From Streptomyces sp. PsTaAH-137 (lineage in GTDB: Bacteria > Actinomycetota > Actinomycetes > Streptomycetales > Streptomycetaceae), in contig NZ_QLLY01000009.1 in the NCBI RefSeq assembly GCF_003259365.1, positions 125,259 through 189,258 on the forward strand: DNA of 64,000 bases, given 5' to 3'. Each line of letters opens with the position of its first letter. Positions within the stretch are counted from its first letter, which is position 1. Of the stretch, positions 42,733-50,592 are shown piece by piece. The notes beneath the pieces were generated by a model that worked only from the letters and a program-made list of their open reading frames with translations, was not told where the DNA came from and ran no database searches. Position numbers and translations under genes: made by a program.

Positions 42733-44088
42733 TCAGGGGTGTGACAGGCCGGTGAGCCCGTCGGCGTGCCGGGCGCCGCTCTCGGCAGCGATCTCGTCGA
42801 GCGTCTGGGCGTCGCGGACCGTCGCGAAGCGGACGCTTCCCCCGGCGTCCGTGGTGTATCCGTGCACACCGGGCCGGGGCAGGCTGTTGTAGGCCCAGGG
42901 CGTCGAGAAGTAGTAGGCGCCGGTGTCGCGCAGCACGACGAAGTCGCCCTCCGCCAGCGGCGGCAGCGCGCGGTCCTCGGCGACGACGTCCCCCGCGAAG
43001 CAGCACGGCCCCGCCACGTCCTGCGGCACGGGCGCGCCGCCCTTCGGCCGGCCCTGCGGGTCGAAGGCGCCGACCCGCAGCGGCCAGGCGCCCGGCATCA
43101 GCACGGTGCGGGTCGCCGTCTGCGCGCCCGCGTGCGTCACCGCGATCCGGCGGCCCCCGGCCTCCTTCGCGTACTCCACGCGGGCCGCGATGAAGCCGTT
43201 CTTGGCGAGCAGCGACCGCCCGAACTCCGTGACCAGGCCGTACCGGCCGTCGAACAGGCCCGGCTCCGCGGCGCGCAGGGCGCGCGTGTAGTCCTCATAG
43301 GTGGGACGCACGTCGTCGTCGGCGAAGTTCACGGGCAGGCCGCCGCCGATGTCCAGGCTGGTGACCTGCCGCCGGCCGACCGCCGCGTTGATCTCCTCGG
43401 CGAGCCGGTACGCCTCCGCGACGCCCTCGGCGATCAACTCCAACGGGCAGCCCTGCGACCCGACATGGGCGTGCAGCCGGGTCAGCCAGGGCCGCTCGGC
43501 GAACGCCCGCACCACGCGCTCGCGCGCGCCCGCGTCCCGCAGTGCGACGCCGAACTTGGACGTGGCGGTGGCGGTGCTCATCGCGCCGATCGAGCCCGAG
43601 CCGACCTGCGGGTTGACGCGCAGCCCGATCACGGACGCGCTGCCGGCCGGCCGCAGCGCGTCGACGCGCTCCAGCTCGTCGAGGTTGTCGGCGTTCAGCG
43701 CCACGCCCAGGGCCAGCGCCTCGGCGATCTCCTCGCGGGTCTTCGCGGGGGAGTCGAGGACGATCCGGTCGGGCGCGCAGCCGGCGTCCAGGGCGAGCCG
43801 CAGCTCGCCGGGGCTCGCCACCTCGCAGCCCATCCCCAGATCGGCCAGCAGCCGCAGGACGGGGATCAATGACGACGCCTTGACCGCGAAGGTGTGCAGT
43901 ACGTCGGGGACCTCGCCGAACGCGGCGTGCAGCGCGGCGACGGACGCCCGGATGCCGTCGGTGTCGAGGAAGCCCGCGACGGGCTGCTCGGTGCCGACCA
44001 GCCTCCGGTCGACGGCGTGCCGCAGCACCGCGGCGACGCGCTCCTCTGCCGTACGCGGGTCAAGGAAGGTGGCGGAATCCAGAGTCAC
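42733..44088 (-). CDS. Fold-III PLP-dependent decarboxylase (LysA/ODC-like)
   Basis: A 451-residue enzyme with the diaminopimelate/ornithine decarboxylase architecture. The PLP lysine is in HTFAVKASS (about residue 71). HVGSQGCPLELI, LDIGGGLPVNF and EFGRSLLAKNGF follow on the barrel, and the C-terminal beta domain carries DTGAYYFSTPWAYN. The loop that supplies the catalytic Cys reads GPCCFAGD, where LysA usually has C-E-S-x-D. Loss of the Glu argues against meso-diaminopimelate as substrate. With the D-aminoacylase beside it, a D-amino acid substrate is plausible. GTG start at 44088. Confidence 0.85.
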   Translation of the reverse strand: MTLDSATFLDPRTAEERVAAVLRHAVDRRLVGTEQPVAGFLDTDGIRASVAALHAAFGEVPDVLHTFAVKASSLIPVLRLLADLGMGCEVASPGELRLALDAGCAPDRIVLDSPAKTREEIAEALALGVALNADNLDELERVDALRPAGSASVIGLRVNPQVGSGSIGAMSTATATSKFGVALRDAGARERVVRAFAERPWLTRLHAHVGSQGCPLELIAEGVAEAYRLAEEINAAVGRRQVTSLDIGGGLPVNFADDDVRPTYEDYTRALRAAEPGLFDGRYGLVTEFGRSLLAKNGFIAARVEYAKEAGGRRIAVTHAGAQTATRTVLMPGAWPLRVGAFDPQGRPKGGAPVPQDVAGPCCFAGDVVAEDRALPPLAEGDFVVLRDTGAYYFSTPWAYNSLPRPGVHGYTTDAGGSVRFATVRDAQTLDEIAAESGARHADGLTGLSHP

Positions 44089-44220
44089 GGGGCGGCCTTC
44101 GTCACGGGAACGGGGGAGGTGCCCCGAGCCTGACCGCCGCCGAGCGGGCCCGTCTTCGTACCCCGGGCCAAAACAGCGGTCTTCTTTTGTGCACCGTTCC
44201 GAACACCCCCATGAAACGGG

Positions 44221-45873
44221 TCAAACCTCCGGAGCGTCCGGGGCGCCGTCCGAGGTGGCGAGCCGCATCGCGAGGGTGACGATCAGCCGGGTGTCCGGAT
44301 CGTCGAGGTCGAGGCCGAAGCGCTCCCGCACCCGCTTGAGCCGGTACCGCAGCGTGTTGGGGTGCAGCACCAGACGCTGCGCCGCGCGCGATATGTCGCC
44401 CGCCGCGTCCAGATAGGCGGTGAGCGACCGGACCAGATCGCCCCCGGAGGCGATATCGGCGGCGACCATGTCGTGCACCGGACCGCCGTGCCGCTCCCAC
44501 AGCGGCCGGACCGCGTCCAGGACCCGGAGCACCGCCACGCTCTGCCGCACGTCCTCGGGCCCCGCGTGCCGCAGCGGCGGCTCGTCGTCGGCCCGCGCGG
44601 CGCGCGCCTCGCGCTCCCGCAGGGCGCGCACGACCAGCCGGGCCTCCTCGGCGGACTCGGCGGCGGCCAGCGGCGAGTCCACGACCGGGCCCGCGCCGAC
44701 CCGCACGGCCGGGGCGTCCGGCATCGCGGCGGCCAGGGAGGCGAGGTCCCGGGCGAGTGTCACCGCGTCCCGGTCCTGCCCGTCGGGCACCGGAAGCAGC
44801 ACGGTGAGCCGGCGGCTCCCGCGCAGATAACGGGTGCCCGTCCGGTGGGCCCTGGCCTGGAGCGCGAGCGCCTGGAAGACGCGCTCGGGGAAGGGCGCGG
44901 TGGACTCCTCCTGCTCGGCGACGACCACCGCGCAGGGCGTCCGCACCGTGAGCCCGAGCGACCACAGGTGGGTGCGCCGGTCGCCTTCGTCGGACAGCAG
45001 CCCGCGCATCGCGTGCTGCTCGCGGCGCCGCTCGGAGCCGACGCGCAGCCGGTGCTGGAGCAGATACGGCACGGCGACCTCGGCGGCGCGGCGCAGCGCT
45101 TCCGGCGCCTCGGGCGTGAAACCGCCGCCGTCGGCGGCCGCCCAGATCGAGCCGAGCATCTCGCCGCCGTTGCGGATCGCGACGACGAGCCGCTCCGGAT
45201 CGCCGCCCTGCGCGGCGCGGTGGATGACGTCGCGGGAACTCCACAGCGCGCGCAGCAGTCCGGCCCGCCGCAGCTCGGCCACCCGCCAGTCGGGGACCTT
45301 CCCGCCGAGGATCGTCGACTGCCGGACGGGATCGGCGTCGGGGCCGGTCGCGGAGTGCGCGAGCACCCGGAACAGGGTGTCCTCCACCGTGATCGAGGCG
45401 CCGCAGTACCGGGCGACCTCGGCGGCCAGTACGGCGAGCCCGCCGCCCGCGATGTCCCCCACGAGCCGGTCCCCGGTGCCGAGCGCCGCGAACGCGCACG
45501 CGGAACGGACCAGCTCGACGGCGTCCGCCCAGTCCGCCCACCCGGCCCGCACCAGCAGGCCCAGCCCGGTCTCGCGCGCGGCCGCGACGATCTCCTCCGG
45601 GGGCGGCCCGTCGCCGGTGTCCCTGAGGACGAGAGCGGTGACACCCCGCCGCGCCAGCTCCCGCACCCGCTCCGCCGCCACGGCCGGGTCCGGCGCGAGA
45701 CCCGCCCCGAGCACGAGATACCCGTCGTGCGGCCGGACGGCGTCCTCGTCGCCGATGAGCACCCCGCGCACCGGGACGTCGGGCCCGGACGGGGCGAGGA
45801 CGAGGCGCAGCACACCGTCCTCGTCCTGGTCGAGAACCTGGCGCAACGTGGCGTCCTGAGGCGGGTTGATCAC
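44221..45873 (-). CDS. PucR-family transcriptional regulator
   Basis: A 550-residue regulator. An N-terminal PucR-type sensory region (about 10-140, containing GVLIGDEDAVRPHDGYLVLG), a GAF-like/CdaR middle part and a C-terminal PucR helix-turn-helix (about 480-545, TAYLDAAGDISRAAQRLVLHPNTLRYRLKRVRERFGLDLDDPDTRLIVTLAMRL). PucR-like proteins control purine, amino acid and hydantoin catabolism. It lies upstream of the decarboxylase-carrier-deacylase genes on the same strand, 132 bases away, and is their likely activator. Confidence 0.92.
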   Translation of the reverse strand: MINPPQDATLRQVLDQDEDGVLRLVLAPSGPDVPVRGVLIGDEDAVRPHDGYLVLGAGLAPDPAVAAERVRELARRGVTALVLRDTGDGPPPEEIVAAARETGLGLLVRAGWADWADAVELVRSACAFAALGTGDRLVGDIAGGGLAVLAAEVARYCGASITVEDTLFRVLAHSATGPDADPVRQSTILGGKVPDWRVAELRRAGLLRALWSSRDVIHRAAQGGDPERLVVAIRNGGEMLGSIWAAADGGGFTPEAPEALRRAAEVAVPYLLQHRLRVGSERRREQHAMRGLLSDEGDRRTHLWSLGLTVRTPCAVVVAEQEESTAPFPERVFQALALQARAHRTGTRYLRGSRRLTVLLPVPDGQDRDAVTLARDLASLAAAMPDAPAVRVGAGPVVDSPLAAAESAEEARLVVRALREREARAARADDEPPLRHAGPEDVRQSVAVLRVLDAVRPLWERHGGPVHDMVAADIASGGDLVRSLTAYLDAAGDISRAAQRLVLHPNTLRYRLKRVRERFGLDLDDPDTRLIVTLAMRLATSDGAPDAPEV

Positions 45874-45920
45874 AAGGGCAGGATACGAATCCGCTCCGGG
45901 CCGTTCGCCCGCACGGGCCG

Positions 45921-45956
45921 TGACTTTAGACCTTAAAACTTAGCACTCTGAATAAA
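45921..45956. promoter_or_regulatory. AT-rich divergent promoter region
   Basis: The 180-base gap between the PucR gene and the MFS-phosphatase gene holds the most AT-rich stretch nearby (CTTTAGACCTTAAAACTTAG and beyond). It contains a TTTA-N5-TAAA inverted repeat. It is the natural place for divergent promoters; no precise -35/-10 pair could be fixed. Confidence 0.35.
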
Positions 45957-46053
45957 TGCCGCACGGTCGGGCATCCCATGAGAGGTGCGACATCAGGGGC
46001 GCACGCTCGGGGGCCGAGCGACAGGGGGCGCGAGGAAAGGAAGAGGCGGTCAC

Positions 46054-48348
46054 GTGGCGAGGGACATGGTCGTGCGAGCGGCGGGCCCGCCCGGCCCCGG
46101 ACACGCGCCGAAGCGGGTGTACGCCGTGCTCGGCGCCCTGGCGGCCCTGTACGTGATCGGCCCCGTGCTCAGGGCGGCCGCCGGACCGTCCCTCTCGCGC
46201 GAGCTCGGCGTGAGCCGGGAGTCGATGGCCGTGGGCGAGGTGCTCGGCGCCGTCGCCGGCATCGTCGCCCTCTTCGTCACCGGACGGGCGGGCGACCGGC
46301 TCGGCCGCCGCCGGGTGCTGGTCTGGTCGCTGGCCGCGTTCGCCACCGGCTGCCTGTTCGTGGCCCTCGTCGCGCAGCCCTCCGCGTACATCGCCGGACG
46401 CGTCCTGGTCACCATGGCCGCCTCCGCGATCTTCGTGACCTGCCTGGCCTTCGTCCCGTCCCTGTCGCTGCCCGGCCGGCTGCGCCGCATCATGGGCACC
46501 TGGCTCGCGGTCATGTCCCTGGTCTTCCTGGGTATCAGCAATGTGGCCTCGCTGATCGTCTCCGCCCTGGGCTGGCGGACCGTCTCCCTCGCCTTCGCCG
46601 TGCTCGCCGTCGCGGGCACCGTCGCCGTGCTGCGGATCGTGCCCGAGACGGCCGTCTCGGGCACCTCGACCCGCCTCGACGTGCTCTTCTCCGGCTGCCT
46701 CGGCGCGGCGGTGCTGCTGATCACCGGCCTCTATCTCGCGCCCGTACGCGGCTGGTCCGACCCGTGGGTCCTCGCGCCGCTCGCCGCGGCGCCCGGCGCC
46801 GTCGCCGCCGGTCTGCTGTGCTCGCGCAGCCGACGGCGCCTGACCGGCGCCCCGCTGCGCCAGCCCGGCACGGCACTTGCCGCCGGAGTCGTCCTCGGCT
46901 TCACCCAGATCGTCGTCGCCCTCGTCCTCCCGGCGCTGGTCCTCGCGGGCGGCGGCACGCGCACCCAGAGCGTCCTGGCCGTCTCCGCGTTCGGCCTCGG
47001 CGGCGCCGCCGCCTGCCTGCTCGCCCGGCGCACCGCCTTCACCCCGCTGACGGGCTGCTCACTCGGGCTGCCTCTCGCGGCGGTGGGCCTGGCCCTGCTG
47101 CACTCCGTCCCGGCGGGCGCGGGCCCGGCGACGGCCATGTGCTGCGCGATGTCCGCCCTGGTCGGCTTCGGCATCATGACCGCCCAGACCCCGCAGATGG
47201 CGGGCTTCCTCGCCGCGCTGCCGCACTCCCGCCTGGGCGCCTTCTCCGCGCTCCACCCGACCGCCATCGTCCTGGGCACGGCCGCCGCGCAGGCCATGCC
47301 CGCCACCTCGGTCCTGAGCAGCGGGCCGGCCTCCGCCGAGATCGGCGAACTGCTGTGGGTCGCCGTCGGCGTCGTGGCCGCCGCGGCGCTCGTCGTCGGA
47401 CGGCCCGCCGTCGCCCTCGCCGTCGCGGGCACGGCCGGCCTGGAGTACCTGCTCCTCCGCGGCTTCGCCGGAGAGCAGGTGGCACAGCGGCCCGGCACCG
47501 TCGTCACCGCCCTCGCCATCGGCGTCCTCGCCGGTGTCCTGACGTTCCTGCGGCGCCAGCAGACCGAACGGCACGCCCGCACCGAGCAGGCCGCGGGCGC
47601 GCTGCAGCACGCCGTGCTGCACCCGATCCCGCCCCGGCTCGGCGGTCTGCGCCTCGCCGGCCTGTACCGGCCCGCCACCGTCGGCACCGGGATCGGCGGC
47701 GACTTCCTCGAAGCCGTCGACACCCCCTTCGGCACCCGCATCCTCGTCGGCGACGTGCGCGGCAAGGGCATGCCTGCCGTACAGACCGTCACCGACGTCC
47801 TCGGCGCCTTCCGGTGCCAGGCGCACGAGGTCGCGGACCTCGGGGAACTCGCCGCCCGCCTGGACCGGCAACTGGTGCGCGCCGCGGGCGCCCGCGGCGA
47901 CGAGGAACTGTTCGCCACCGCCGTCCTGATCCAGCACGGAACCGGCGGCGACGCGGTGGAGGTCGTCAACTGCGGCCACCTCGCGCCCCTGGCCGTCTCC
48001 CGGCGCAGCGTGCGCGAGATCGCCGTACCGGCCCTGCTGCCGCTCGGCTTCGGCGCCCTCGGCGACGACCTTCCGCGGCCGTCCACGGTCGGACTAGCCC
48101 CCGACGAGACGCTCCTGCTGCACACCGACGGGCTCAGCGAGGCCCGCAACTCCTCCGGCGAGTTCTACCCCCTCGCCGAACGCCTGGAGGTGGCCGCCGG
48201 CACCGAACCGGGCGCGCTGGTGACCCACCTCAACAGGGACGTCCACGACTGGACCCACCACCTCACCGACGACATCGCCGTCGTCGCCCTCACCCGCGAG
48301 ACGGCGGCCGCGCCGCGCTCCCGGCACGCGGACCTGTCCCTGGCCTGA
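46054..48348 (+). CDS. Major facilitator fused to a C-terminal SpoIIE/PP2C phosphatase
   Basis: A 764-residue fusion. Residues about 20-500 are an MFS-type transporter with 12 or more helices: VGEVLGAVAGIVALFVTGRAGDRLGRRRVLVWSL (the A-motif) and RVLVTMAASAIFVTCLAFVP. Residues about 535-745 are a complete PP2C/SpoIIE domain with IGGDFLEAV, VGDVRGKGMPAVQ, LLHTDGLSEARNSSGEFYPL and LTDDIAVVALT, joined through a final membrane helix and basic linker LRRQQTERHA. Translation is one frame throughout. Start GTG 46054 has GGAAGAGG upstream. The MFS half may act as a ligand-sensing anchor and the phosphatase as the output. Confidence 0.9.
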   Translation: MARDMVVRAAGPPGPGHAPKRVYAVLGALAALYVIGPVLRAAAGPSLSRELGVSRESMAVGEVLGAVAGIVALFVTGRAGDRLGRRRVLVWSLAAFATGCLFVALVAQPSAYIAGRVLVTMAASAIFVTCLAFVPSLSLPGRLRRIMGTWLAVMSLVFLGISNVASLIVSALGWRTVSLAFAVLAVAGTVAVLRIVPETAVSGTSTRLDVLFSGCLGAAVLLITGLYLAPVRGWSDPWVLAPLAAAPGAVAAGLLCSRSRRRLTGAPLRQPGTALAAGVVLGFTQIVVALVLPALVLAGGGTRTQSVLAVSAFGLGGAAACLLARRTAFTPLTGCSLGLPLAAVGLALLHSVPAGAGPATAMCCAMSALVGFGIMTAQTPQMAGFLAALPHSRLGAFSALHPTAIVLGTAAAQAMPATSVLSSGPASAEIGELLWVAVGVVAAAALVVGRPAVALAVAGTAGLEYLLLRGFAGEQVAQRPGTVVTALAIGVLAGVLTFLRRQQTERHARTEQAAGALQHAVLHPIPPRLGGLRLAGLYRPATVGTGIGGDFLEAVDTPFGTRILVGDVRGKGMPAVQTVTDVLGAFRCQAHEVADLGELAARLDRQLVRAAGARGDEELFATAVLIQHGTGGDAVEVVNCGHLAPLAVSRRSVREIAVPALLPLGFGALGDDLPRPSTVGLAPDETLLLHTDGLSEARNSSGEFYPLAERLEVAAGTEPGALVTHLNRDVHDWTHHLTDDIAVVALTRETAAAPRSRHADLSLA

Positions 48349-48388
48349 CGACCCGTCATTGTCAGTGGCACCAGGCAGGATGAACTCC

Positions 48389-50479
48389 ATGACGACGACT
48401 TCCGCCGGTCCCTCCGGCCTGCCCGCGCTGCCCGATTCCACCGCCTACGCCGAGGCGGTGCGGGACGCGCGCGGGGCCGCCGCCGCGTACTACGACGGCG
48501 GCACCTCAGCCCTGGACGACGACGCCTACGACCGGCTCGTGCGGGCGATCACGGTGTACGAGACCGAGCACCCCGACGAGGTGCTGCCCGACTCGCCCTC
48601 GGGCAAGGTCGCTGGCGGCGCGGTCGAGGGCGACGTCCCGCACACGGTGCCCATGCTGAGCCTGGACAATGTGTTCTCCGGCGAGGAGTTCACCACCTGG
48701 GCGGCCTCCCTGGAGCGCCGGATCGGCCGTGCGGTGGCGAGCTGGAACGTCTCGCCGAAGCTGGACGGCCTCGCCATCGCCGCCCGCTACCGAGAAGGAC
48801 GCCTCGCCCGGCTCGTCACCCGCGGCGACGGCACCGCGGGCGAGGACGTCTCCCACGCCATCGGCACCATCGAGGGCCTGCCCGACCGGCTCACCGAGCC
48901 CGTCACGCTGGAGGTGCGCGGCGAAGTCCTCATGACGGCCGCTCAGTTCGAGTACGCCAACGAGGTGCGCACCGAGCACGGCGGCGACCCGTTCGCCAAC
49001 CCGCGCAACGCCGCGGCGGGCACCCTGCGCGCCAAGGACCGGGCCTACACGGTGCCGATGACCTTCTTCGGCTACGGACTGCTGCCGCTGCCCGAAACCG
49101 ACGAAGCCCTCACTGCCGCACTCCAGGACTCCGCGCACGGCGCCCTCATGGACCGGGCCGCGGACTGGGGCGTCAACACCCCGGCTAGCACCCAGGTGCC
49201 CGGAGTCGTCGTCACGACCGTCGACCAGGTCGTGGAGCAGGTCGAGCGGATCGCGGGGCTCCGCGCCGACCTGCCCTTCGGCATCGACGGCATCGTCGTC
49301 AAGGCCGACCTCGCCGCCGACCAGCGCGCGGCGGGTTCCGGCACCCGGGCGCCGCGCTGGGCGGTCGCGTTCAAGCTGCCGGCCGTCGAGAAGATCACCC
49401 GGCTGCTCGACGTGGAGTGGAACGTGGGCCGCACCGGCATCATCGCGCCGCGCGCCGTCCTGGAGCCGGTCGAGATCGACGGCTCCACCGTCACGTACGC
49501 CACCCTGCACAACCCGGCGGACATCACCCGCCGCGGCCTGCTCCTCGGCGACCAGGTGATGGTCTACAAGGCGGGCGACATCATCCCGCGCATCGAGGCC
49601 CCCGTCGCCCACCTGCGCACCGGCGACGAGCGGGAGATCGTCTTTCCCGCCGAGTGCCCGCAGTGCGGCTCGGGCATCGACACCAGTGAGCAGCGCTGGC
49701 GCTGCGAGCGCGGCCGCAACTGCCATCTCGTCGCCTCGATCGCGTACGCGGCCGGGCGCGACCAGCTCGACATCGAGGGCCTCGGTCACACCCGCGTGGT
49801 CCAACTCGTCGAGGCGGGTCTGATCACCGCCCTGCCCGACCTCTTCGACCGGCTGACCCGTGAGCAGCTGCTCGGACTGGAGCGGATGGGGGAGACCAGC
49901 ACCGACAACCTGATGGCGGCGCTGGAAGCGGCCCGGAGCCAGCCGCTGTCGCGTGTGCTGTGCGCCCTGGGCGTGCGCGGGACGGGCCGGTCCATGTCCC
50001 GCCGGATCGCCCGGTACTTCGCCACGATGGACGGCATCCGGGCGGCGGACGCCGAGGCGATGCAGCGGGTCGACGGCATCGGCGCCGAGAAGGCCCGTGT
50101 CATCGTCGCCGAACTCGCGGAGCTGGCGGACCAGATCGACCGGCTCGCGGCGGCCGGCCTGAGCATGACGGAGCCCGGCGCCACCCCGCCCGCCGCCGAC
50201 GACCCGGACGCTCCTGCCGCCGACGCCGGTCCGTTGGCGGGCCTGAAGGTCGTCGTCACGGGTGCGATGACCGGCCCCCTGCAGGAGCTCTCCCGCAATC
50301 AGATGAACGAGCTGATCGAGCGGGCCGGCGGCAAGTCGTCGGGCAGCGTCTCGAAGAACACGAGCCTCCTCGTGGCGGGAGAGGGCGCGGGAGCCAAGCG
50401 GGCCAAGGCGGAGAGCCTCGGCGTCCGGCTCGCCACCCCGGACGAGTTCGCGGCGATGGTCGCCGACTTCCTCGGCTGA
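48389..50479 (+). CDS. ligA: NAD-dependent DNA ligase, divergent paralogue
   Basis: A 696-residue LigA-type ligase: domain Ia, adenylation domain with the AMP lysine in SPKLDGLA (Lys124), NPRNAAAGTLR, OB-fold (NVGRTGIIAPRAVLEPVEI), a four-Cys zinc finger (CPQCGS...CERGRNC), helix-hairpin-helix repeats and a C-terminal BRCT domain (about 618-696). It seals nicks using NAD. The usual Glu two residues before the lysine is Ser122 here, and the SPT motif reads SPS, so this is more likely an accessory ligase than the housekeeping one, whose gene should lie elsewhere. ATG 48389 is preferred to earlier starts. Confidence 0.9.
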   Translation: MTTTSAGPSGLPALPDSTAYAEAVRDARGAAAAYYDGGTSALDDDAYDRLVRAITVYETEHPDEVLPDSPSGKVAGGAVEGDVPHTVPMLSLDNVFSGEEFTTWAASLERRIGRAVASWNVSPKLDGLAIAARYREGRLARLVTRGDGTAGEDVSHAIGTIEGLPDRLTEPVTLEVRGEVLMTAAQFEYANEVRTEHGGDPFANPRNAAAGTLRAKDRAYTVPMTFFGYGLLPLPETDEALTAALQDSAHGALMDRAADWGVNTPASTQVPGVVVTTVDQVVEQVERIAGLRADLPFGIDGIVVKADLAADQRAAGSGTRAPRWAVAFKLPAVEKITRLLDVEWNVGRTGIIAPRAVLEPVEIDGSTVTYATLHNPADITRRGLLLGDQVMVYKAGDIIPRIEAPVAHLRTGDEREIVFPAECPQCGSGIDTSEQRWRCERGRNCHLVASIAYAAGRDQLDIEGLGHTRVVQLVEAGLITALPDLFDRLTREQLLGLERMGETSTDNLMAALEAARSQPLSRVLCALGVRGTGRSMSRRIARYFATMDGIRAADAEAMQRVDGIGAEKARVIVAELAELADQIDRLAAAGLSMTEPGATPPAADDPDAPAADAGPLAGLKVVVTGAMTGPLQELSRNQMNELIERAGGKSSGSVSKNTSLLVAGEGAGAKRAKAESLGVRLATPDEFAAMVADFLG

Positions 50480-50592
50480 CCGAAGCGCGGGGTGGAGTCC
50501 GAGCCGACTCCACCCCTGATCCGGTGAGCCGGTGATCCATTCGGAACCAGGTGCCCGGAACCGCAGGACATCGGGGAGACGTGCTTGATCAC

